From Bacteroidia bacterium (GTDB lineage: Bacteria > Bacteroidota > Bacteroidia > Chitinophagales > Saprospiraceae), in the NCBI GenBank assembly GCA_030426765.1, contig JAUHXV010000015.1, forward strand, positions 1 through 58,525: 58,525 nt of DNA, given 5' to 3'. The notes under the pieces were generated by a model, which had not been told where the DNA came from, did not search any database, and saw only the letters and a list, made by a program, of their open reading frames with translations. Made by a program: the position numbers and the translations under genes. Shown piece after piece: positions 50,099 to 58,525 of this stretch. Within the stretch, counting starts at the first letter, position 1; the number at the start of each line of letters is the position of its first letter.

Positions 50099-51382
50099 AT
50101 GGCGACAATACCACTGGCAGAACGTCTGCGCCCCCGCAATATCCGGGATATCCTGGGTCAGGAACACCTTCTGAAAGAAGGCGCCGTCCTCATGCAGGCC
50201 ATCCAATCCGGCAGGATCCCGTCCATGATCCTGTGGGGACCTCCGGGCGTAGGTAAAACCACCTTGGCACGCGTCATCGCCGGCGAAGCAGACCGGGCTT
50301 TTATTCCGCTTTCCGCCATCAACAGCGGTGTGAAGGACATCCGCGATGCCATTGAGCAGGCCAGGAAACAACGGTTCTTTGACCGGCCCGGCCCGATCAT
50401 GTTTATCGACGAGATCCACCGATTCTCAAAATCGCAACAAGACAGCCTGCTGGGCGCAGTGGAAGACGGTACGATCACCCTGATCGGAGCCACGACAGAA
50501 AATCCCTCTTTTGAAGTAATCTCTGCCCTCCTCTCCCGATGTCAGGTGTATGTGCTGAAGGCGCTCGAACCGGACACTCTCCGCGCACTTATCCAACGTG
50601 CAATCACTACTGACGAAGAACTCAAAAAGAAAAAAATTGTCATTGAAGAAGATAGCGCACTCATACGGATCACCGGTGGTGATGCACGTAAGCTTTTGTC
50701 AGCACTCGAACTCGTCACGCAATCCGATGAGCCGGAGATTATCATCAATGATGAAAGGGTGCAAAACGCTATCCAACAGAATATCGCTTTCTATGACAAA
50801 GGAGGCGATCAGCACTACGACATTATCTCTGCTTTTATAAAATCGGTTCGAGGCTCAGACCCCAATGCAGCTTTGTACTGGCTGGCTCGCATGCTTCATG
50901 GTGGTGAGGATATAAAGTTTATCGCGCGCCGAATGGTGATCCTCGCTTCCGAAGATATCGGCCTGGCCAATCCAAATGCCCTGCTCCTCGCTCAGTCATG
51001 TGCGCAGGCCATACAATTTGTAGGCATGCCGGAAGCGCGTATCATTCTGTCCGAGACCGCTATCTATCTGGCCTCAAGTCCGAAGTCCAACTCAGCATAC
51101 GAAGCCATCGCTGCTGCCATGCAGCTAGTGGAAAAGACCGGCCCCTTGCCCGTTCCGCTGGCACTTCGGAATACACCCACCAAACTCATGAAAGATCTTG
51201 GGTATGGGCAGGGATATCAATACAGCCATGCCCATGATGGAAATTTTGCTTTTCAGGAATTTATGCCCGACGAGCTAACCGATACAATTTTATATCAGCC
51301 GGGAACAAACAGACAGGAGTCCGATATTGCAACCCGACTCGCAGGATGGTGGGGCAAGAAATATGCATCCACTTCACAATAA
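50099..51382 (+). CDS. rarA: Replication-associated recombination protein RarA (MgsA)
   Basis: 427 residues of the AAA+ clamp-loader-like family acting at stalled forks. Start PLAERLRPRNIRDILGQEHL, Walker A WGPPGVGKTTLARVIAG, Walker B IMFIDEIHRFSKSQQD, sensor IGATTENPSFEVISALLSR, and the C-terminal tetramerisation part with KSVRGSDPNAALYWLARML, ASEDIGLANPNALLLA and YQYSHAHDGNF. All motifs intact. TATTTTG ends six bases before the ATG, so the transcript could be nearly leaderless, but this box is one base short of TAnnTTTG. Aspartate kinase follows after 30 bases. Confidence 0.96.
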   Translation: MATIPLAERLRPRNIRDILGQEHLLKEGAVLMQAIQSGRIPSMILWGPPGVGKTTLARVIAGEADRAFIPLSAINSGVKDIRDAIEQARKQRFFDRPGPIMFIDEIHRFSKSQQDSLLGAVEDGTITLIGATTENPSFEVISALLSRCQVYVLKALEPDTLRALIQRAITTDEELKKKKIVIEEDSALIRITGGDARKLLSALELVTQSDEPEIIINDERVQNAIQQNIAFYDKGGDQHYDIISAFIKSVRGSDPNAALYWLARMLHGGEDIKFIARRMVILASEDIGLANPNALLLAQSCAQAIQFVGMPEARIILSETAIYLASSPKSNSAYEAIAAAMQLVEKTGPLPVPLALRNTPTKLMKDLGYGQGYQYSHAHDGNFAFQEFMPDELTDTILYQPGTNRQESDIATRLAGWWGKKYASTSQ

Positions 51383-51412
51383 CAATTCGATCAACACCTT
51401 AACCCGTTACCT

Positions 51413-52732
51413 ATGCAGGTTTATAAATTCGGAGGAACTTCCCTCGGCACCGCAGCACGCATGAAAAGTGTAGCTTATCTCATCACTCGCGATCAACAGC
51501 AAAAGATTGTGGTGTTATCTGCTGTATCCGGAACCACGGACAAACTCATCGGGCTTTCCAAAGCAGATATCGAAAGTGGAGAAGCTATCCTTCGCGACAT
51601 GGAGAAGGCATATGCTGATTACCAAAAGGACTTGCTTACGAATGAGGCTTGTCTGGCCTCTGCGACAGAGTTTTTATCCGAAACGTTTACCTCCCTGCGC
51701 GAGGCACTGCATATGCAGAAAGCCAAAGATGAAAAATGGTTTGTTGCCTTTGGTGAATTTATTTCAACGTCGTTGTTCAGCCTTCTTTTGATAGAGCGCG
51801 GAGTAGATTCCGCCTATCTGCCGGCGCTCGATTTTATGCGAACAGCAGATGGTGAACCTGTTATACCTGTGATTACAGATTTGCTGCAAAAGGTGCTGAC
51901 GACCATTGGCCCGAAACAGGTCTATGTGACCCAGGGATACATCTGTCGAAACGAAGATGATCAGATCGATAATTTGCGAAGAGGCGGCAGTGACTATACG
52001 GCCACGATTATCGGGGCTGCCTTGCGTGCGGATGAGATTCAGATCTGGACGGACATTGACGGTGTGCACAATAACGATCCCAGAATCGTGAAAAACACCC
52101 GGCCAATCGACAAACTGAGTTATGCAGAAGCGGCCGAGCTCGCATACTTCGGTGCCAAAATTCTTCATCCGCTGTGCGTTAGACCTGCTCGACTCGCTGC
52201 GGTTCCGATTCGACTGCTCAACACCATGAATCCCACAGCAGCAGGCATTCTGATCCATCAGGCCAATCCGATGAGCAAAGGGGGGGCAAAAGCAGTGGCC
52301 GCCAAAGATGGTATCACTGCCATCAACATACGGTCTTCGTACATGCTGATGGCGCATGGTTTTTTGCGAAAAATCTTTGAAGTGTTTGAGGTACACAAAA
52401 CCTCAGTGGATATGATTACCACTTCGGAGGTAGCAGTGAGTCTCACTATTGATGACGACACGCACCTGGATCGTATCGTCACCGACCTACAAGATTTCGG
52501 GACGATCACCGTCGACAAAGACCAGACGATCATTTGCGTCGTAGGTGCTTTTGGGAAAGATGAGGTTGGAGCAGGATTAAAAATCCTGAATTCTCTTCGG
52601 GATATTCCTATCCGCATGATCTCATTTGGAGGCAGCGAAAGCAATATCTCTATTCTGATCAGTGCCGGACATAAAAAGGAAGCGCTGGAAGCCCTGAATG
52701 CCGGCCTTTTTGGACAGGATCAGGTAAAATAG
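51413..52732 (+). CDS. Aspartate kinase (monofunctional)
   Basis: 439 residues. Phosphorylates aspartate, the first step toward lysine, threonine, methionine and diaminopimelate. N-terminal YKFGGTSLGTAARM, catalytic and nucleotide regions VVLSAVSGTTDKLIGLS, GYICRNEDDQIDNLRRGGSD, QIWTDIDGVHNNDPRIVKN and ELAYFGAKILHPLC; then two ACT domains (about 305-435) with INIRSSYMLMAHGFLRKIFE and SFGGSESNISILI that would bind a feedback amino acid. No homoserine dehydrogenase domain is fused. Which end product inhibits it cannot be read off. Same strand as rarA, possible operon. Confidence 0.95.
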   Translation: MQVYKFGGTSLGTAARMKSVAYLITRDQQQKIVVLSAVSGTTDKLIGLSKADIESGEAILRDMEKAYADYQKDLLTNEACLASATEFLSETFTSLREALHMQKAKDEKWFVAFGEFISTSLFSLLLIERGVDSAYLPALDFMRTADGEPVIPVITDLLQKVLTTIGPKQVYVTQGYICRNEDDQIDNLRRGGSDYTATIIGAALRADEIQIWTDIDGVHNNDPRIVKNTRPIDKLSYAEAAELAYFGAKILHPLCVRPARLAAVPIRLLNTMNPTAAGILIHQANPMSKGGAKAVAAKDGITAINIRSSYMLMAHGFLRKIFEVFEVHKTSVDMITTSEVAVSLTIDDDTHLDRIVTDLQDFGTITVDKDQTIICVVGAFGKDEVGAGLKILNSLRDIPIRMISFGGSESNISILISAGHKKEALEALNAGLFGQDQVK

Positions 52733-52800
52733 TGTCTATCGTACCCGCATTTCAATGGCTTGCCTATCTTTAGGGCTTAACCATTTATATCATTACACAG

Positions 52801-53952
52801 ATGTCGACAACACAACACCTGGCTGAGGATTTGAAATTTATTGAGGAGAGCACGCGGCAGTTTGCCCGGAGTCACATCCTTCCGCATGTAATGGAATGGG
52901 ATGAATCACAGCACTTTCCTATGGACCTGATGCATATTCTTGGCGAACAAGGCCTGTTGGGTGTGATTATCCCCGAACAATACCAGGGATCCGGCCTTGG
53001 CTACCAGGAATACATCACCATCATTGGTGAGGTCGCTAAAGTATGCGGTTCGATCGGCCTCTCACTGGCAGCACACAATTCCCTCTGCACGAATCATATC
53101 TATACGTTTGGCAATGAAGAACAAAGAAAGAAATGGTTACCCGACTTAGCTACTGGTAAGGCGATCGGTGCATGGGGATTAACAGAAGCGAATACAGGTA
53201 GTGATGCCATGCGGATGCAATGTACAGCAGTTCGGGACGGAGATGATTTTGTACTCAATGGCACAAAAAACTGGATCACGCATGGGAAGTCCGGTCATAT
53301 CGCGGTGGTGATTGCAAGAACAGGCGAGTTGCTCGACAGTCACGGGATGACCGCATTTGTGGTCGAGCGCGGAACGCCGGGGTTTAGGGCCGGTAAGAAA
53401 GAAAACAAACTGGGCATGCGCGCTTCAGAAACGGCCGAAATGGTCTTCGAAGATTGCCGTATTCCGGCAGCCAATGTGTTGGGTGAAGTTGGAGAAGGAT
53501 TTATCCAGTCGATGAAGATCCTGGATGGCGGTAGAATATCCATCGGTGCCTTAGCGCTGGGGATTGCTAAAGGTGCGTACGAAGCTTCTGTGCAATATGC
53601 GCAGGAAAGACATCAGTTTGGAAAACCCATCGCCAGATTTCAGGCCATCAGTTTCAAACTGGCGGACATGGCCACGAAAATCGAAGCAGCAGAACTGTTG
53701 TTGCGTGAAGCAGCTGACTTAAAAAATTCCGGTCAGAACTGCACTAAAGTGGCCGCCATGGCCAAATACTATGCTTCTGAAATCAGTGTACAGATCTCAA
53801 CGGATGCCGTGCAGATCTTTGGTGGGTATGGGTACACAAAGGATTTTCCTGTAGAAAAGTATTATCGCGACAGCAAACTGTGCACGATCGGGGAAGGGAC
53901 TTCCGAGATTCAAAAACTGGTGATCGCCAGAGAAATTGAGAGAGGAGTGTAA
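52801..53952 (+). CDS. Acyl-CoA dehydrogenase
   Basis: 383 residues, the standard length for short/branched-chain acyl-CoA dehydrogenases. FAD-dependent alpha,beta-desaturation of an acyl-CoA, cytosolic, passing electrons to ETF. Motifs: [17 protein letters not shown] (flavin and substrate binding), [34 protein letters not shown] helix, [20 protein letters not shown] and [17 protein letters not shown], where Glu369 is the catalytic base. TATCTTTA at 52765-52772 is one mismatch from a -7 box. Chain-length preference is unknown. Confidence 0.95.
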   Translation: MSTTQHLAEDLKFIEESTRQFARSHILPHVMEWDESQHFPMDLMHILGEQGLLGVIIPEQYQGSGLGYQEYITIIGEVAKVCGSIGLSLAAHNSLCTNHIYTFGNEEQRKKWLPDLATGKAIGAWGLTEANTGSDAMRMQCTAVRDGDDFVLNGTKNWITHGKSGHIAVVIARTGELLDSHGMTAFVVERGTPGFRAGKKENKLGMRASETAEMVFEDCRIPAANVLGEVGEGFIQSMKILDGGRISIGALALGIAKGAYEASVQYAQERHQFGKPIARFQAISFKLADMATKIEAAELLLREAADLKNSGQNCTKVAAMAKYYASEISVQISTDAVQIFGGYGYTKDFPVEKYYRDSKLCTIGEGTSEIQKLVIAREIERGV

Positions 53953-54010
53953 AGTGAGATGTGCACACCAAAGTGTGTCGAAAGCATGTCAATACATTTA
54001 CAAACTCCAA

Positions 54011-56284
54011 TTACTGACTGATCACTTTCTCTACCCAGATATAATTGCCAACGGTGAGTTGAATGAAAATGACGCCGTATCCACTTTGCTCTAAAGTGAT
54101 CCGGCTTACATCACCATTCTCCTGCAATTGAAATGGCAGTGGTCTCCCTAAAACGTCAAACACCTGAACTTCACCTCGTTGACTGTTTTTCCAGACGACA
54201 GCTACTTCCTGGCAGGTTAAGGAACCATGGATGCGGTATGGTTTTTCAGCTTTTATTTCAGGTTCTGATGTACTCGTTGTACCCACACTAAGATGCGTTC
54301 CAAACAATTCCAATCCTCCACGCTGATTGCCCACAATCACTTCGTACATCCCGTCATTATTCAAGTCTGCCAAGGTGGGCGCAGAACGGTACCCAACATC
54401 AATCTGTTCAAACATTTTATCTGCCAGAACGAATGGTTCGGTCTTTCCGTGTTCTATGTTCTCATAAAGTGACAGATAACCGGGATCCATTCCCGTGAGC
54501 ATCACAAGGCCATTCGGAGTGCGTACAATACTCGGCGTGCTGTATTGCGGAAGGCCGATGGGAATATCGAAAAGCACTCGTCCAAAACACTGGGTATTCG
54601 GTGCAACTTTCACATCAGATCCAAAAAAAGCATCTCCCTGCACACCGACATTTTCAAAATAGTTCAGATTACTGCAACGCCCGAAATCATCCCCATTGCC
54701 CGTCCGCTCTCCGACAACCAGATCACCCAGCCCATCTCCGTTGATGTCAACTATCTGCGGCGTAGCGGAAACACCCACATTGATATCCATATACGGATAT
54801 ACCACATTGGCAAAGTCCATGGCAGCTCCGGCAAACGCCTGATTTTTGTAGAAAAACAATTTACCGTTTTGCTCACCGACCACGAGATCAAGAGATCCGT
54901 TTCCATCGATATCACCGAACGCAGGCGCATAATCAAAGGTGGGCAAATTGGCATACTGCGCCATTTCCAGGAAATCATCATCCGTCAATTCGAAATACGG
55001 TTGACTCAGTGAACCGCGATTTTCAAAAAGCCATAGTGATGGAATACGTGTCGTTTCACCTTCCGAATACGCATAGCCGCCGACCACCATGTCCGGCAAA
55101 CCATCGCCGTTAACATCTGCTACAGCAGGGCGACTATGTGAGCCCAGATCAATCATCCGATTTTGAAAAAAACCTTTTTCCGTCAGGTCATAATCCAAGG
55201 GTCCGAGTCCGTCATCATCATCGTATCGCCAGACACTTTCTCTGTCCTCTGTCAGCGATCTGGAGTTTACAGCGGCGAGAAATTCCGGTTCGGGATCATC
55301 ATCTAACTCCACACTAAATGCGGCTACAAAATATGGTAAGTCCACCATCGTTCGCGCAGAAGGATACATGGGATCCTGTTCTGTAATCCAGGCATCTTGT
55401 GCGTTGAGGCCATTCAGTAAAAATACCAGCCGTCGCGAAGCTATGTCGCCTAACCACACATCCTGGTCACCATCGTAATCAAAATCCAGCGCCATCACCG
55501 TACTGCCGGAATGGCGTGGGATAATCGGATCTTCTCCGGTAAAATTTCCATCCGCACACATGTTCTGATCATCACTGAGATACACTTCCTCACTCAATTC
55601 ATTTTCCAGGATTTTACCCCAGCAGTGATCATCCAGTAAAAAACGAAGTGAGTCTGTTCCCCAACCCGACTCAACAGACTGGTTGCGGAAATAGTGGATA
55701 TAACTCCCTCCGGGCTCGAAAGCAAGTATATCCAAATCCCCATCGCCATCCACATCTGTGATCGCCGGAATATCATCCCATGAAGCATATAGATTGGTCA
55801 GCCCGCCTCCACCGGGCACCTGCAAATAGTCTTTGTCACGATCCGGCATCAGTGTAAAACTCCAGATATTGTCCTGATAGCCTCCTTTATACACAAGGAT
55901 ACCGGGGATTCCGCGATCGGATGAACTCGTAAACAGATCTTCTACGCCATCTTTATCAAAATCAGCGACCAAAACCCAGTCCACCATTTTTGGAAAAAAA
56001 GGCAGGTAGGTCCAGTCCATAATCCAACGCCCCGATGCAGGAGCACGTAAATAGGTTCGCAGGATATCACCCTGCCGGTCAAACGAAATCAGATCGGGAA
56101 TACCATCGCGGTTGAGATCGATGTTGGAAAACTGCGGGGCATTAAACCCTCCGTTCCAATCCATCTCAAGTTCCTGCCCGTCGATCATCACCGGAAGATA
56201 TAATCGATCCTGGGCAATCATTGAGCCGGTCAGCATGAAAAACAAAACCAAATGCAAAAAAGCAAAGCGTCGTATCATAGTCAT
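54011..56284 (-). CDS. FG-GAP/VCBS repeat protein with T9SS sorting domain
   Basis: 757 residues; ATG 56284 or the next in-frame ATG 56278 both precede the signal FLHLVLFFMLTGSMIAQ. At least eight FG-GAP/VCBS blades with calcium-type DxDxDG loops are seen: DLNRDGIPDLISF, DFDKDGVEDLFTS, DVDGDGDLDILAF, DFDYDGDQDVWLG, DVNGDGLPDMVVG, DIDGNGSLDLVVGE, DINGDGLGDLVVGE and DLNNDGMYEVIVG, consistent with an integrin-like seven- or eight-bladed propeller. The end (VQVFDVLGRPLPFQLQENG to YIWVEKVISQ) is a T9SS type A domain. Surface protein, probably adhesive; ligand unknown. Confidence 0.9.
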   Translation of the reverse strand: MTMIRRFAFLHLVLFFMLTGSMIAQDRLYLPVMIDGQELEMDWNGGFNAPQFSNIDLNRDGIPDLISFDRQGDILRTYLRAPASGRWIMDWTYLPFFPKMVDWVLVADFDKDGVEDLFTSSSDRGIPGILVYKGGYQDNIWSFTLMPDRDKDYLQVPGGGGLTNLYASWDDIPAITDVDGDGDLDILAFEPGGSYIHYFRNQSVESGWGTDSLRFLLDDHCWGKILENELSEEVYLSDDQNMCADGNFTGEDPIIPRHSGSTVMALDFDYDGDQDVWLGDIASRRLVFLLNGLNAQDAWITEQDPMYPSARTMVDLPYFVAAFSVELDDDPEPEFLAAVNSRSLTEDRESVWRYDDDDGLGPLDYDLTEKGFFQNRMIDLGSHSRPAVADVNGDGLPDMVVGGYAYSEGETTRIPSLWLFENRGSLSQPYFELTDDDFLEMAQYANLPTFDYAPAFGDIDGNGSLDLVVGEQNGKLFFYKNQAFAGAAMDFANVVYPYMDINVGVSATPQIVDINGDGLGDLVVGERTGNGDDFGRCSNLNYFENVGVQGDAFFGSDVKVAPNTQCFGRVLFDIPIGLPQYSTPSIVRTPNGLVMLTGMDPGYLSLYENIEHGKTEPFVLADKMFEQIDVGYRSAPTLADLNNDGMYEVIVGNQRGGLELFGTHLSVGTTSTSEPEIKAEKPYRIHGSLTCQEVAVVWKNSQRGEVQVFDVLGRPLPFQLQENGDVSRITLEQSGYGVIFIQLTVGNYIWVEKVISQ

Positions 56285-56432
56285 GTAATCTTGCTTAAAT
56301 GTAAGGCTTGAAAAGGAAAGGTCAGCGGATATACCCTGAAATCGGATGTAATAAGCTGTTAATTGAAATCAGGACGACATATATGCAGACTTTGAAGAAA
56401 ACACCCATCCCGGTCAACTGGCGAGGTTTTGA

Positions 56433-57047
56433 TTACAATTCCACAATGTGGCGACTCTGCCTGATGATCTCAGGACCACCACTGGTCATATCGACCACCG
56501 TGGAGGCTTCTTGTCGGCTGCCTTCGTCGAGAACGATAAAACTCACCTGCTTTTCATACCCACGGACGATGTCATCCGTATCGTTGAAGTACAACTCAGG
56601 ATCTTCCGGATTTTCTACGGAACCCACCATTAAGGGAATTGACATTTTTTCCATCAACGCTGTCACGACAAGATGATCCGGAATACGAAGGCCTAATGTC
56701 TTGCGCCTGTTTTTTAAATACGAAGGCACCTGTGATCCGGTATTCATGATAAAGGTCACCGGCCCCGGAAGATTGCGATTGAGAATTCTGAAAACAGGTG
56801 TATCCCACTGGCCAAAAAATGCAGACGCCTCACTCAGGTCTTTACACACGATGCTGAACATCGCATCTTTGGGATCTATCTTTTTTAATCTGCAGATCGT
56901 TTCTACCGCATTCTTTTTATTGGGCAGACAACAAAACGCATACACTGAATCCGTTGGAATGATACCCACGCGACCCTTTTCAAGCATTTGCATGATATAA
57001 TCCAGATCATCCGGATGCAAACCATATCGTTGGGCTTCTATGATCAT
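56433..57047 (-). CDS. YciO/YrdC/Sua5 family protein (L-threonylcarbamoyladenylate synthase-like)
   Basis: 204 residues with the single YrdC domain. IMQMLEKGRVGIIPTDSVYA, AVETICRLKKIDPKDAMFSI, FRILNRNLPGPVTFIM, RRKTLGLRIPDHLVV and MVGSVENPEDPELY follow the family order, including the KxR-type ATP/threonine site. Sua5 enzymes make the threonylcarbamoyl-AMP used for tRNA t6A; the YciO branch, which this more resembles in length and opening, is less certain in function. ATG lies five bases after the mqnA stop, so it is the third gene of an operon with mqnE and mqnA. Confidence 0.88.
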   Translation of the reverse strand: MIIEAQRYGLHPDDLDYIMQMLEKGRVGIIPTDSVYAFCCLPNKKNAVETICRLKKIDPKDAMFSIVCKDLSEASAFFGQWDTPVFRILNRNLPGPVTFIMNTGSQVPSYLKNRRKTLGLRIPDHLVVTALMEKMSIPLMVGSVENPEDPELYFNDTDDIVRGYEKQVSFIVLDEGSRQEASTVVDMTSGGPEIIRQSRHIVEL

Positions 57048-57052
57048 GACGT

Positions 57053-57790
57053 CTAAGGTTGTTTCTGCACCAGCGGTGTTTGTAGTGATGCAGCTTTTTC
57101 AAGAAAGTGTGTCAGGGCTTTTTGTTTATGATCATCCAGTGGATATGAAATTTTTTCTGTCAGGTAAGCTGACTGCCACGGTTGTAACTGATGTTGTCCG
57201 GTGGTGAGCAATCGCAATCCGAGTGCACACGCATCGTCGAGCGCTTGGATGACTTCGCGAGGCACTCCCGGTCGTGCTACCCACACTGCAAATACCATTG
57301 GGAGTCCGGTGAGCGATTTCCAGGCAGAGGCAAGGTCATAGTGAAATGGAAACTTATTTCTGTGCTCAAACACTTTATCCCCAATCATCAGACAGGATTC
57401 CGCATCACCTTCATTTGAAAAATAAAAATCCCAGTCAACATCCCACAGGTCACGTGCCAGAATCTGTATCAGCTGATTGGAAGTGCGCGAATGGTCATCG
57501 AGGCGCACGGATGTGATTTGAGAAAGCGGAAGTTTACTCAGCAACATAACCGTCTCTACGGGTCCATCTGCCCCAATACAATATCTTCCAAGCACTTCAT
57601 GAGAAGGGAGACTTGACAAAGCGCCTACAGGACACAAACTGATATCGGCTTCTCCACGTTTGAAAAGTTCAGCACATTGGGCTGGAGGTACATGGAAGAA
57701 ATCAAATTCTTCTTCCAGACCGGATAGTGTGATGCCCTTTGAAAAAGGCCAGGTATTCAGATATTCAACGAGGGCAATCCGCAGTTTCAT
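57053..57790 (-). CDS. mqnA: Chorismate dehydratase MqnA (menaquinone futalosine pathway)
   Basis: 245 residues. Removes water from chorismate to give 3-enolpyruvylbenzoate, first step of the futalosine route. The start LRIALVEYLNTWPFSKGI carries the typical N-x-x-P-F substrate loop (here NTWPF), followed by PAQCAELFKRGEADISLCPV, VMLLSKLPLSQITSVRLDDH, the second-lobe WDVDWDFYF and PMVFAVWVAR. Length is close to the family average. It is nine bases downstream of mqnE and five upstream of the yciO-like gene, forming one operon. Confidence 0.93.
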   Translation of the reverse strand: MKLRIALVEYLNTWPFSKGITLSGLEEEFDFFHVPPAQCAELFKRGEADISLCPVGALSSLPSHEVLGRYCIGADGPVETVMLLSKLPLSQITSVRLDDHSRTSNQLIQILARDLWDVDWDFYFSNEGDAESCLMIGDKVFEHRNKFPFHYDLASAWKSLTGLPMVFAVWVARPGVPREVIQALDDACALGLRLLTTGQHQLQPWQSAYLTEKISYPLDDHKQKALTHFLEKAASLQTPLVQKQP

Positions 57791-57799
57791 TCCTGTTCG

Positions 57800-58525
57800 T
57801 TAATTGATCGTAGGCAGCGCAATGTACCCTTTATATTCTTTATCCTCCTCAAAATCCTCATCACTCCAATCCTTCAGTTCGTGATATAAGGTATCCCGCT
57901 CTATCGGAATACGACCGGCAGATTTAATCAGACTGACCAGTTCATACGTACGGAGAGAAGGGGTTTGTTCTTCTGAACCGGCCATGCTGTAGATTTTTGT
58001 GGTATCATCAATGGTACCATCAAGGTCATCCACACCAAACGACATCGTCACCTGTGCCATCTGACGCCCAAGCATCGGCCAGTAGGCTTTGATATGATCA
58101 AAATTGTCGAGATACAATCTGCTCACGGCATACATCTTCATATCTTCCACCACAGTTGATTCCGTCAGATGTGACATCTCATTGTCCTTGTTTCTAAACT
58201 TCAAAGGGATAAACGTCTGAAATCCTCCGGTGCGATCCTGCAAATCACGCAGCCTGCGCATATGATCTACGCGATGACTGTAATTTTCAATATGTCCGTA
58301 TAAGATAGTTGCGTTAGATCGCTTACCGGCTTTGTGCCACAACTCGTGAATCTCAAGCCACTGGTCCGCGTTGCATTTGTCATTGGCGATTTGTTCCCGA
58401 ATTTCAGGATGAAATATTTCAGCACCCCCACCCGGAAGGCTATCCACTCCGGCTTCGACGATCCTGCGCACACCTTCTTCGTAGCTGACTTTTGCCTTTT
58501 TAAAAATATAGTGGTACTCCACCGG
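57800..58525 (-). CDS. mqnE: Aminodeoxyfutalosine synthase MqnE, C-terminal part (runs off window end)
   Basis: 241 codons on the minus strand, still open at base 58525; the apparent GTG at 58522 is internal. The N-terminal radical SAM CxxxCxxC part lies outside the window. Seen motifs are those of MqnE: VRRIVEAGVDSLPGGGAEIF, LEIHELWHKAGKRSNATILY, IENYSHRVDHMRRLRDLQD, GGFQTFIPLKFRN and MSFGVDDLDGTIDDT. MqnE couples 3-enolpyruvylbenzoate, the MqnA product, to SAM to make aminofutalosine. The following mqnA gene fits. MqnC is the related alternative, but the SLPGGGAEIF and FIPLKFRN wording and the mqnA neighbour favour MqnE. Confidence 0.93.
   Translation of the reverse strand, partial: PVEYHYIFKKAKVSYEEGVRRIVEAGVDSLPGGGAEIFHPEIREQIANDKCNADQWLEIHELWHKAGKRSNATILYGHIENYSHRVDHMRRLRDLQDRTGGFQTFIPLKFRNKDNEMSHLTESTVVEDMKMYAVSRLYLDNFDHIKAYWPMLGRQMAQVTMSFGVDDLDGTIDDTTKIYSMAGSEEQTPSLRTYELVSLIKSAGRIPIERDTLYHELKDWSDEDFEEDKEYKGYIALPTIN

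Noticed and set aside
50000..50419. Long N-terminal extension of the W-S-x-G repeat protein
   Set aside because: It would read antisense through rarA, and a good signal peptide starts at 49987.

Overview
The window looks like chromosomal DNA of a Bacteroidota bacterium, most likely from the Saprospiria/Chitinophagia side of the phylum. Support: five large secreted proteins, four ending in a type IX secretion (T9SS) type A sorting domain and one in a gliding-motility-associated (CHU_C, type B) domain; -7 promoter boxes of the Bacteroidota form TAnnTTTG; a futalosine-type menaquinone gene pair (mqnE, mqnA); and many short lipoproteins with a Bacteroidota-style lipobox. Species cannot be told from the sequence. 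No rRNA, tRNA, CRISPR array, intact transposase or prophage was seen.

Layout. 1-2.8 kb: start of a lipoprotein gene, a candidate small RNA, a repeat-rich gap and a Cys/Met-metabolism PLP enzyme. 2.8-17.6 kb: mostly minus strand, with a 1249-residue T9SS protein, SRP GTPase ffh, a TamB-like giant, folP, a divergent M23 peptidase, and an operon sixA-like / DUF4296 lipoprotein / histidine kinase. 17.7-24.8 kb, plus strand: a SWIM-domain protein fused to beta-phosphoglucomutase, overlapping a GH65 disaccharide phosphorylase, then a NarL-type response regulator and its TPR histidine kinase. 25-30.6 kb: purB, a lipoprotein, a beta-helix T9SS protein, a DUF1624 acyltransferase-like membrane protein. 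30.6-36.7 kb: an accessory island made of dispersed repeats, a giant repeat adhesin, a Cys-rich lipoprotein, an unexplained structured stretch, and a relic of the 3' end of the DUF1624 gene. 36.7-43.6 kb: ftsE-like ATPase, ccmE-ccmF, a DUF2520 protein, udk and a CNT nucleoside transporter. 43.6-50 kb: an ECF sigma / membrane-spanning regulator / lipoprotein operon and another T9SS repeat protein. 50-58.5 kb: rarA, aspartate kinase, acyl-CoA dehydrogenase, an FG-GAP T9SS protein, and the operon mqnE-mqnA-yciO.

Working links. The GH65 phosphorylase releases beta-glucose 1-phosphate, which the fused mutase turns into glucose 6-phosphate. CcmE and CcmF act together in cytochrome c maturation. Udk and the nucleoside transporter make a salvage pair. 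MqnA and MqnE make the first futalosine-pathway intermediates. The ECF sigma, its membrane partner and the lipoprotein overlap translationally and probably form one envelope-sensing unit.

Most unusual signals. (1) Tandem arrays with a strict 7-bp period, of many unit sequences, that begin at or within a few bases of stop codons and are followed by a 30-bp dispersed element. (2) Five hairpins inside adhesin repeats whose arms stay complementary even where the protein changes. (3) A 57-bp duplicate of a gene's 3' end, differing only by two silent changes, on the far side of a 5.5-kb island. (4) The SWIM / beta-phosphoglucomutase fusion. (5) Hairpin-bearing intergenic repeats whose stems covary between copies.
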